The notes under the pieces: generated by a model | Seen by the model: only the letters and a program-made list of their open reading frames with translations | What the model was told of the DNA's origin: nothing | The model's database searches: none | Program-made: the position numbers and the translations under genes | Shown: in pieces, positions 36,401 through 48,979 of the stretch | Layout of the letters: each line of letters opens with the position of its first letter | How positions within the stretch are numbered: the first letter of the stretch is position 1 | Assembly (NCBI GenBank): GCA_033060915.1 | Contig: CM065393.1 | Span: 6,070,001 to 6,134,000, forward strand | Source of the DNA: Euryodendron excelsum | Taxonomy: Eukaryota > Streptophyta > Magnoliopsida > Ericales > Pentaphylacaceae | Reading direction: 5' to 3' | DNA length: 64,000 bases

Positions 36401-39400
36401 CCAGCTCACCCTCCTTGTTATGATCTCATATGACTCTACTAATGCACATAATGCCTTAGCCTTGAGCATCACTTCACATGCTCGCCTCAAAGGCCGAGCC
36501 TCATCAAGCCTAGAGAGCCATCTCATTTTACCAACAAGTACTCAGCTTGCTCACACAAAATTCTACCCAAGCTCTCCACTTCTCTAGTATAAACTACATG
36601 CTCCATAAATTGGGCTCTAGCAGGAACCTTCCCTCCAAGCGCGTATCTCTTATAACTCAGCTAGCGCACGCGATGCCTTAACTTTGAACTATATGAACTT
36701 TGAGGTTAATGCTGCACTTACAGGTTGGGGACAATACTCGCACCAACGCTTGAGGCAATCACTTTGGACAAAGCCCCTCGCCCCATAGAAATTTTGGCTC
36801 CAAACTATTAGCTATTACGCTCGAAAAGGAATCACCAACAATTAGGATGCATGCATACTTTCATTAACTCGTGAAAGCACACGCACATGGCAAAATGTAT
36901 GCATGAGTAGTAGTATGACTTTGCATGATCATAGTACTCGATTGCCTATCTCCACCTATGAATGTAGGCATGAGAACACTCGATTGCCTATCTCCACCTA
37001 CGAATATATTTCGCTTCTTGAGTCATGAGTAGAGCCCAAGGACTCACACTCTCAGGGTGTCATGCAGCCATGGCATCTCCAGACAAGCTATGACCCCAAG
37101 AAGGTCCATCAAGGACTTGTGGTTTGGAGATTAGAGTAGGGGAAGGTCTTGAAAGACCTCACTTGCTTAATGAGACATTTTGATCCCCTTTTCTTGTAAC
37201 CCTTCTCCAGTTTTGGTTTTACGCTTAGACAAAGACACTATGAAGGAAACGCCAAAGGCATTGATGCAGGACAATTATGTATCCCTGAGCCTTATCCTCA
37301 CAACCTATGGAGGTTATCGGTTATAGAGTTGACTTCCGACAGCTTAGAGGGAAGAGTCATCACGCGCGTCATAGGTTGGCTATCCCTCTTATAACCGTCG
37401 CCTATATAAAGGGGGTCATCCTCTCCTTCATCATCATATCATTAGATCACAAGTGTTCTAACGGTTCACTTCTCTCTCTCTTTATCTCTCTGACAGCCAT
37501 TAGCTCTTTCAGTTCTGCTTTCTGATTGCTTCAACAATCATTGAGTAATGTATTTCTAGAAGGTACATGCGTCCACAGTCCTTACGGTCACCCATAATAA
37601 TAGAGAGAACAAGTTATTGGGTGTGGTAGATTTGCAAACAGTGCATTCTCAGTTCATGGTTTACTGTGTACCAAAAACACAAGTACATGGTTTATGACGA
37701 TAATACATAAACACTTTTGGAAACTCTTGAGAAATTGTTTAGATGTGCATTTTTGCTTTAGTAGAGCATAAACTCTATTGGATTCCATGTTATATCTTCA
37801 CGGAGCATTTATTTCATCCAATCAAATTGAAGTGATATGATAATCTTTTGCTGCATTTCCTGTGTTTGCTATCCTTGTGCAAGTTTGTCTTATGTTTGAT
37901 TGTGTTTTTCTACCTTCATTATATTGGACTTTGCTTAATCATGGTTCACGCAATGGTACATCTTCTGAAGGGCCATTGCAGCTTTTCATGTATGGCTTCT
38001 ATCTAAGGAATGTATACTATAGGTAGATTATCTAGTTTTTAGTTTTATGGAATGTAATGTAGTGAGAACTAATATGATATATATGTATTTAAATAGTCAA
38101 GGATAAGATTGCTTTTGTATTAGTACCTTGGGCTAGGGCTGTCCATTTACAGTCTAAAGTGAGTGCTGGTGGGCTGGGATTTAAACTATCATGTTTTGAA
38201 GCTGCAATATTCAAAGTTTAAAACATTTAAATATGTTTATGCTTTGAACCATGAATTATATTATAGAAATTCTCCATATGGTCGTCCTTTCCACCTTTGA
38301 TTAATTCTTTGTCATTATCTTTACTAGCTTTAATTTAATCTTCCTTACCACACAGGGCAGGAATTTGTTTCCAATTTTGACAATGAATCTATTGGCTGTG
38401 TGTGTTCCGTGATTGATATGTGCATGATGATTTCCCCCCTCTTATGAGTTGAACTTCTATCCCTAACCAACTTAATATTTCAGTTAGCAATGAACAAACA
38501 ACACAAATGACTTACACTAGTAAAGCTGACCTCCGGAAGAGTATCCGGCAACAGAGAAATGGGCCTGGAAGAAATCATTCCATGGGCGGAAGGGTTGAAA
38601 AATCAGAAGGTTTTTCTCCAAATAGCTTCGATCGAGTTCTTCTTGACGCTCCTTGTTCTGCTCTTGGTTTGAGACCCCGACTATTTGCTGGAGAGGTAGA
38701 GTACTTTCCTGGAAAATTGTTTTACTGTTAAGAAAAATTCTTTGTTGCTTTTGTTTTACTGCGTACCTTATGCTATGGATTTTCATGCATAATGAGTTAA
38801 AGGTGTGTGCTTTTCACAATGTACACTATTGATTTCCTGGAGTAAACCTACTCTGGATGCTGTACTTACAACCACAGTAGCTTGCACATCCCATGGGCCA
38901 TCTCTGGATTTTGTCCTGGTGGCTGGCTTCTTATCAGTTGCTGGTTTTTCACTTTCTCCGATTCAGCAGATACTGGATGAATCAATACCACAATCTCTAT
39001 ATAGTTTTAATACTTGACTGCCTATTTGGAAAATAGTATCCCCATACTAGGAAATTTTGCCTGCTGCTTACAAAAAAGATGCCTATTTGAGTGCAAAAAG
39101 CTAACTAACTACACTATTGGATGCAAAATGTCTGGAGTAGTGTGTATTGCTTGGAAGCAACTGATGAGAGGTTGCTATTTTTGTCATTTAATTGAAGATT
39201 TTCTTGGTGCCATTTTATGAGACATGTTTTTAGGTGCTGCAGTGTTGATTAGAAACCATTACAAACATTTAAATTAGGATAAATAGATTCAAAGCATGCT
39301 TACCAGAGAGTTGTTTGGTGTTTGCTAGTGCTTGAAAAAATTCATGAGTTCGGTTTCGATTCCCATTATACATTGTTTGATATCAGGAATATTGTGACAT

Positions 39401-40344
39401 TGCGATTGCAACAGTCAGCCGATACCGCAATTTAAACCCATGGTTGGAATGGAATGCCGCTTCTCACTTCCCATTTCCATTCCCTTGTTTGGTACAGCCA
39501 TTTGAAGTTGGAATGGCCATTCACTCTCTCAATGGAGTGAATGAGAGGGAATGGCCATTCCACTCCCAAATGAATAAGAGAGAGGAGGGAGAAAAAAAAA
39601 GAAGAGAAGAGGAGAGAGAAGGGGAAAAGAACACCCCTCTTCCCCACCCGCCACCCCCAACCCCATCCCAACCTGCCAACTCCTAGCAACTGTGGCTAGC
39701 TGTGACTAACTGCACATTTTCATGAGACTTCTAGTTTGATAACAATGAGGATGGTGGACAGATATGATGCTGAGTCATTCATTGGCAACTCCTAAAAATG
39801 TTTAGTGTCATTGATTGGTGAAAAGTAGACTTGTCTCATTCAAAAAGAGTTGACAAAATTTCGTTTCCACTTCAATTTTCTTTCTGGTGAATATTGCAAT
39901 AAGATCCCAATTTTGGAGTTTTTTGTTTGTATTAGACATTTGATATGGGAAAAAAGAAAAATCAGAAGAAAATTCTATTTAGATATCAACATAACAATTT
40001 AGAAATTATGGACTTCTGTGAAGTAAGAAAAGAAAAAAAAACGTGGATTTTGGTTGGTGACACTGATGTTCTGCATTGACGACAAAAAAAGAAATTATCT
40101 AGAGTTTTGTTGTATTTTCGACCAATCAAACTGATCCCGAAATAGTATGAATGATTTCGAGACAGCAAGGAAAGTTAGGAAAATGATTCGAGTCATGAAC
40201 TAATGATTCAATGTAAATTGGACGAAAAGAACAAAGCATGAATGGGACTAAAGTGAAAAGGTGAATGACAGACAAAGATGAACGTTGGGCGATGAATTCA
40301 AGAAGTTCTAGAAGGTTTAAATTGGGTCAATGAAGCCGTGGGGA

Positions 40345-40418
<74 letters not shown>

Positions 40419-43400
40419 GTTGGGTGGGGGGGCTGGGGTTGGTTTGGTAAAACCTTGATCTACAGGTGTGCAATATGGTTGTCACAATTTAGTTTCGCTT
40501 AAAATTTTTGTTCCGTTCCAACAGCTTAACTAGTGTAACATGGGAATGGTAAATGGTCATTCCATGATGGCAACCAAACAGTAGATTCTATTCCATTCCA
40601 CTTTACATAGGATTCCACCTCATTCCATTCCTGCCTACTAAACGTGGCCTCAACACATTGGAGATGTAAGAGGAATCTCACCCATAACCCCTTAGATTCC
40701 ACCACTTGGCTAGATTCCACCACTTGGCTTGGGGTTTCACTGAAAACTTATCCCAGAATTGTTAAAACCAGACTCCATTGAATTGGAAGTTTAACAATAT
40801 ATCAACAGTTGAACTTCTTTAATTTTCTTACTCCCAAAAAGGGAGGGGGGGGGGAAGGAACTTTAGCTATTAATAACATTAAGGACTTACTAAAACTGCA
40901 TTTTAAGATTGAATAGAATAACTTTACCCTGAATCAAACACAGAACACTATCCATGCCCATATAATCTAAGAAGCAGCCAAAACTCTTTCACCCCTTATA
41001 CACAAGAGATTGAAGAGAGCATAAATAGAAGTGATCAATAGCACAATGATGTTGCATGACCTCCTCTCATGAGACTTCCATTGAACACATGGTGGGTAAA
41101 CAAAACTTGTTGATGCATTCTTGTCGTATATTGACGAAAAGGATATAGAAGAAGTAGGAGAAAGAAGATAGAAGTAGATAGATATATGCAAAGAATAGAA
41201 ACGAGAAAGAATAGAGAAAGGGAAAGGGTAGAAGGATAAAGAAAGATGGGTAGAGAAATCGAGAATCAAAGAAGAGAAAGGGAGGAGAAACATAGAAGTA
41301 GAGAAGAGAGAGAATGGGAAAGGATGGGAAGCAGAACAAAAATGATAGAGAGAGAGAGAGAGGGAGAGAGCACAAAACTATTCCAAATATTTTCGATATT
41401 TATTTATTCTTTTAAGCTAATTTCGTTTTACACCAAAATGGCCTATATATAGGCTTCATAAAACTATAAAAACACTTAGATATCTTCTAAAATTAAGTTT
41501 GTCTAACTGAGTAACCTTGTCATGGCCCGAAACCCACCCTGTGCAGATCTGAGGTTGCAACTGTCAGTAGCTGAACCTTTCAAAAGCTACCAAGGCTTCA
41601 AACACAAAAGGATAAAAGTGAAATTGGATTATTGGGTTCATTTAACATGATTATATTTAAAATTAAGCGGAAGCATACATATTGTAATTGTAATGGAGTC
41701 TATGTGGTCATTACATCACAGAGCTGTGACTAATTTAATCTCATTTCCACATACAAAACTAACTAGACATGATGTGAAGTTAAATGTCCAAAATTATACA
41801 AGTAATACAAATCTTATGGCCTTAAAACAATGGAGGTCAACATTATGTACACAAAACGACATCCACATGGATACATCGAATACAGTCTATGCATTAAAAG
41901 CGTATTAGCCCCAGGCCTCACAAAAGAAGACTATAAGCTTCGAGTTTCACAAAGATCTTCTCACAAGTCTCATATTAGAACACAGGTTAAAGTCTTCTAT
42001 GCATAAGTCAAGTCATCTAGTGACATTAAAGCATCTTGATCCGCACTTAAGCTCCATGACTTGAAAAATGTTAATGGATTGCATGAGCTCACAGCCCAGT
42101 GAATAACTCGACAACCAGCGAGATTTACTATGAATACCGTCCATTTTTCAATGAGGTAATCATTTGATAGAAAACATTCGCATTTTCAAAGAACGATAGA
42201 AGCAATTGGAATATCAAATAAGATAGGCCAAAATGCTTTCTAGATTAACTAGATAACATACTTTACAAAAGCCATGTCTTTCAAAATTGCAATAAATATA
42301 TAGATCACATGTCATCTTAGAGTATATAGAACAGGAACGGACCTATCCGCGTCAACTCGGACATGAAACGGACACACCATTTGCATAGTGTGAAAATGTT
42401 GCTCGCGGCAACGGGGAGACTTATCTCATACATGTTTGCAGAACGAGTTGATATTGCAGTCCCCCCCGTAAGGGACCCCGAGATAGGTATATGACGGAAA
42501 ATATACATTTATTTTCAAAACCATAGGTAAAAGCTAATCAGTATCCATGGAGCCCATAGCATTCTTTGGAAAACATTTAATATAGAACATATTCATCGTA
42601 GGCATAAGAACATTTTTGGAGATATCATTTATAAGCAATTCTTTTCATAAAACATACTTGCTATGAGGAAGAGGTTGAAATACAATTTTGAAAGTCAAGT
42701 CACTCACCTTAGCACTTTATGTAGTGCAACTCTTGATTTAATTTACAAGCCTTATTAACCTTTCTAAAGTCTCTTACAATAACAATCCTACACAAAGAAA
42801 CACATAGGAAACATGTATTGTAGTCACAAATAACAAATTGCCATAAAACAGGTCTTTCTAAGTCATTCGTCAAAAATTGGCAACGTTGGCTCAAGCCATC
42901 ATGACTCAAGCCAACATCGAGCTATGTATCAAGCGATACTCTCTGAAGTTTTTGCAGGTGGTCTCAGCTATGATGCCAAGTTTCAAACAATCAAGTCTCA
43001 CAATGCCTAATCTGAGGCTTCAAGCACATTTCCATGGGTTCAAAATAGAGAAGATGTTAGATGTGGCCATGCATTTCATAAAAATCATCAAATCAAGTTC
43101 TTAAAAATAGTTTGTCAAAGTTCATAAAAACATAGGTTTTTCACGAAACTCAATTCTAAGGTCTTCTATGGAATCTCTAGGTCTAAAATGGACCTCTAAA
43201 TATCATAATATGGAGAACTTACAACAATTTATCAAAATGTGTTCATGAAAATGGGTCTTAAATCTCACAAGCTAGGGTATGGAAGGGTCTCATAGAAAGT
43301 GTTAATTACTTTATTGCAAGAATAGAAGCACAAGATGATGAAACCTACCTTGATCCAAGCTTTTATGAACTTTTCTTAAGCTTTCCTTCACTTTGTCCTC

Positions 43401-46400
43401 TCTTTTCCCTCTTGCCAAACACAAAACTTTCTTTACAAACTCCACTTACTCTCTCTACACAATGTGAATAGAAGTCTGGCAAATGAAATGATATGCATGT
43501 GTATGTGGGGTGGCGGGGGGGAGGGGGGAGTTAGTGGAATGCAACCTACATCTTCCACTCATTGTCTTTCTAGAAATGCGATACATACACAAGCAAAATG
43601 CAAGAATACAAGATAAGGCCTATACTATGCATGCCTACATGTCTCTACATGCAATAGAAGACTTAGGAAATAATGGACACTTGTGCCTCTAACTCTCAAA
43701 TGCCACCCAGCAAAGAGTCATTCTACCACTAACAAATTAATATTAGAGTAATTATTATAGATAGTGCTTATAGTCTACGTCAACTCAATTAATCAATAAA
43801 GCTAGCTACTTACATGCAAACTCAATTAACCTCTTATGCAAATTAGTCACTTATACAATTCATTCAAATTCCATTCAATCAATACAATCAAAGTCATATT
43901 TAGACATAGATTAGGTTCACTTAAACATACCCACAATACAACATAATTTGTATAAAATGAAATATAATAATTCGGGGTGTTACAAACCTAATACCACCAT
44001 AATCTCACTTAAGCCTTTAAAAGTCCTAATAAAATGAAAAATATAGTTAGATTAGATCAGTGGGTCGTGATAATACTTGAGAACTTAAAACATATCAATC
44101 AACGTTATCTTCTTGCTTGTCCTATATCATGTTGGCTCCATCGCATTACTTAAAGATGTGAAGTAAGGCCCAAGTAAAATGAAAGCTCAATTTCACAAGG
44201 TCCCAAGTTGGCTTCTGGTGGATTTCCCAATACACCTAAAAATTTAAAAATAGAACAAATGCAACTAGCCCATATGTATTGAGGTTTGGTTGTTTCATCT
44301 TTGTCATTCTCCCTTTTGATGAGAAGAATCTATTCAGCTTGTGTTTGGATAATCAGTAAGTTAATAACAATTAAGAAGTTAATGAATGTTGGCATCTCTT
44401 TCTAAGTTTTATGTGTACTATTATGAAATCCTGGGGACTCGTTTAGTGCAGAGTATTTATTTGTACATGCATTTTTATTTCTCTCAAATAATGATTTACG
44501 ACTTTATTTTCTGTAGTCATTCTTCATTTTTCTTTTCTCCTTTTCCCCCCCTTCTTGCTTTGCTCCTGTTTCAACAGGAAGCCTTTAAAGTGATTTGTTT
44601 TTTGATGCAGGAAACAATACAATCATTAAGGAGCCATGCAAAGTATCAAAGGAAAATGTTTGACCAGGCTGTTCAGCTAGTTCGCCCTGGTGGAGTTATA
44701 GTGTATTCCACGTCAGTGCACATTTTAAAGTCTTTTAAATTGACCACCTTCTTATAACGTATTGGATAAAACCAATGTTACCTGGGCTCTATCTAATTTT
44801 GTAAAATAGCCATGTCAGACACTCTCGGACAAGGGTATGGGATTAGTTTTGATATAGCTAGATAGACATGCATCCAAGAAGTACGGATAAGTTAACTATA
44901 AAACTATGCATAAGACTTCTATTTTATGCATAAAATATTATATTTTAATTTGTAAACTTCATTTTACCTTAAATAGATAAAAGTACTTAAAAAATATGAT
45001 ATATAGTTGTGTCCAAGTGTCCTTGGATATGAGAATTAGATGAATCCAATGTTTAGACACATACCGACACTTGACAACCGTACCTGAATCCACGAGTCCA
45101 GGTAACTAGGATAAAACTGACATTTTATGCATGAAAAGCTCTATGTTATCTTGTAAACACTATTTTATTGTGAAAAACTAAAAGAATTATCTAAGAAATA
45201 TGAAAGTTAACCATATCCTGTTGTCCTTGAGTATGAAAATTGCAACTACCCAACTATTAGAGATATACATGCACTTGACACTTGTACCTGAGTCCATATA
45301 ACACAAACTTAATACCTAACTATTAGAGATATACACATACCTGACACGTGTACCTGTGTCCATATAACATAAATGTAAAGTATTGTCCATGTATGTCAGC
45401 CATGTGGATTCCTATGGTTTTGTAAAAGTAGTACTCTAGGATCGCAGGACATTTATCTGCCTTATGCGCAAATTTTAGAAGATAATAAATTGAAGATTAG
45501 TGGCAATAAAGAGGTCCAGTTTTTAGGTATCAAAAAATAAAATTAGTTACGTAAATAAAGGGGTCTAATTTTGTGCCAAGAAGACCAATAATCACCCTAG
45601 TGTGGATTGATATAGTGCACTTTGATTGAATTTATTGGAGGAGAACAATAAAATAAAATTAAAGGAGGTAATATAGTCAAAGCTACTGATAGAAGACATG
45701 AAGGTGCAAGTTCTGCTTGGGACGTTTGGCACATTGACTGTGAACTGCAAAGCAGGATGTGTAGCAAACTTGTAATCCTGCATCAGGTTTAGACAAAAAT
45801 ATGGTGTTTTCTGAGCTACAAAGCAATGTAGACAACAGGTTGACAGGAATCTTAAAATTACATAAATAGTATTTGTTAGGTAGTTGTCAATAATTTCAAT
45901 TTATTACGTAGACATGGATGTACCTAGCTGCCGTCAGACAAGCTTCCTGCTTGCCCTTTGACTGTGGGCTATATGATTGTTGTTAATACAGTAATATACA
46001 ATACATAAAGAGTACATTTATATGTGGTTTCTCCCACTTCTTTATTATCATGTGCTTCTTTTCCGCTTCCTGTCCATGATCTTGGCTCTTAATAACAGCA
46101 GTTTTGATTAATTATATACGTTTTTTCAATCATTTGGTCTCAATTTTAGCCCATAATGATTTATCTGATTATCATATTATGTATATGTATCGTTTAAACT
46201 GACACTGGAAGGGAAGATTACAGTTCACATATACCCTCTCAAATTTCAGGTGTACAATCAACCCTGGTGAGAATGAAGCACTGGTCCGATATGCTTTGGA
46301 TACATATAAGTCTCTCTCATTGGCATCACAGGTTGGACTATAAGTTTCATATACCATTCTCTTGACGGTTTAAGTCATCCTAACTTAACTGCCTTTTTGT

Positions 46401-47150
46401 GTATGGTGAAGGCCTCATCTACTTCAGACACATTAAATGATATTGTTCTTGGGAACTTTGTCATCTTCATGCTTGAATTTGTACCTTCAGGGAAAAAAAT
46501 TCCGAAACAAAAGGGTAATGACTATGTGAAATTTTAGTTTGTAGGGTTGGTAAGAACTTACAGTGTAAAAGTGCAAGTTGTAACAAAATTTAGGAAAACA
46601 ATAAATTATGTTTGTGAATGTTCAGAAACTATAAAAAAAAGAAAAAAAAACATAATTTAAAACAATAATCAAAATTTATTTGCGATATGTTGTTCTGGTT
46701 AGCTTAGAAATGGAACTATTTCGAAATGTTTTGGGAACACATGGCAAATGATAAATAAAAAAAAAACAAATTGGTAAATTACACTTTACCTCATAGGGAT
46801 AAGCCTAAAAACAGGGAAGCCCCTTGAGGTTCGTTATATGACACCAAACCCCCTCATGGTGGTGTGTGAAGTGCAATAGTTAGATTTTCTATTGAAACTT
46901 TTTGGTCGAAACTATTGTTTTTTCTAAACATCCCTCTCTATATTTTTGTTTCTTTCTCTCATCTCTCTCTATACTTAACAAACCAAAACCAGACCCCAGA
47001 GAGTAAGCCATTAGCATTCATCGATCATTTTTTTGTAAGAAGAGTGTTCATCACTGGAAAACCCATACCAGAACATATCATTATCCCATGACGAGATTTT
47101 GAGCTTACGACCTAACAGTGATATATACAGGCATAGGTATACATTTATAT

Positions 47151-47191
<41 letters not shown>

Positions 47192-48923
47192 ATATATATC
47201 TACACCAATATCAAGAATTAGGATAAGGATGTGTATTACATATATATACTCCAACATCAAGAATTGGGATAAGGACCACAGAGATTTTAACCATAAAGAA
47301 CCTAAAACAATAAGTATCAACAAAGATTTTTGAGGGGGTTTGACGTTCTCTCAATAAAATAGACCATATAGCCGGCAGCCCTGTTCTTCCACTGGCACTC
47401 AAGGTCATTGAAACCCCAGGATTTTGCATGCTACTGCCATATACTATAGTAGCTCTCCATTAGCTACCTACTGCCAGCGTATGAATTTGATCTGTATTGG
47501 GTCTTATTAACAGGTTTTTCTTACTACAATTGAAACAAGAGAATCTAGTATACATATGAATGTGTACACCAGTTAGTATACCGTATACAATGTGTGGTAT
47601 GTAAAATGGTTTCATGTATGAATTCAAGCCAGCTTAAGAGACCAATTCAGATATATCTGCAAACAGATTGATTTCAAAGGCTCAAAAACTAAAACTAAAG
47701 CTCGATCAGAAGCTAAACTTTCTCTGAATATTCTTACTCAACATCACTTGATGACGGGTTGTGGGGCATCGAATGAGGTGGGCAGTGGGGGAGGGGGTGG
47801 GAAGCAGTGGTGAGGGGTGGGGGAGGGGCAATGGCATCAACGGGTGTGGGGGGGGGGGTGGGGGAGTGATGGCGGGTGTGGTGAGAGGGTGGGGCCGGTG
47901 GGCATTGGGGTGAGAGTAATCAGTGGCAGTGAGCAGCATGGTGGCAACGCAGTGGTTGTGGCTGGTGGGAATCAGTGGACCATCTTTGGAGGGTTGAAGA
48001 AGTGTATGGCAAAAAGAAAAGGAGAAGAAATAAAAAAAATGGGTATGGGGTTGTTAGTGTATGGCACGTGCTGCAATTTAATTAAAATTTAAAATTTTAT
48101 GTTGTGATACACACACTTGTGATTTGGATGGAAAAACAGATGGCTGCAGTTTAGTAGTTACAATAGAGGGGGTTTAGGTCACAAAACAAACTTTAGGGAG
48201 GTTCAGTATTTTCGGGCCTAATCCCCAGGAGTAAAGTGTAATTTACCTAAAAAAGTTGAAACATATAATATTTGTAAACCAGAACTAAAGTCTATATAGG
48301 AGTTTGTAAAAGCTCAATCATTAAACAATTGAACATGTTTGAGGCCTACACATCTCCTTATATAAAGGGCATAAGTAAACAATTTGGAACCAAATTTAAT
48401 GCGAACAATGTAATTGCGACATCCAGTATCTTAAAACACTGTGCAGTCATTCTCTGCATGAGCATACATACCAGAAATGGGGAAAATATACAAGACAAAG
48501 CCCGAGGGGTCCATATTTAAAATTATGAATTAATTATATTAAGGAATGTTTGTAGGAGTTAGATAAATTCAATTACTAAGCAAATTGCGATTTAAGTGTG
48601 AATTATCTTGGTACAAACTACAAACTAAATTGGGAAAAATACTAGGAAAATTCGGGAAAATTATGAAAAGAATAATTATGATAAATTATAAAGTTAATTA
48701 TATATATTGGTAGCTGAAAATATATGGGATATAAAAAAATTGTAGGGACAAAAATATTGAAAATTGCAATTTGACCCGCAAGTCTCACACTTGGAGTCAA
48801 GTGTCATCACTTTGAGCCCTCTAGCCATGCATCACATGGCTATATAAGTGGCCATTTTTCCTAAAATTCGGGCAGAGTGATTGGAGAGAGAAATAAGAGT
48901 GTTTGGGCAGAAAGAAAAAAAAG

Positions 48924-48979
<56 letters not shown>

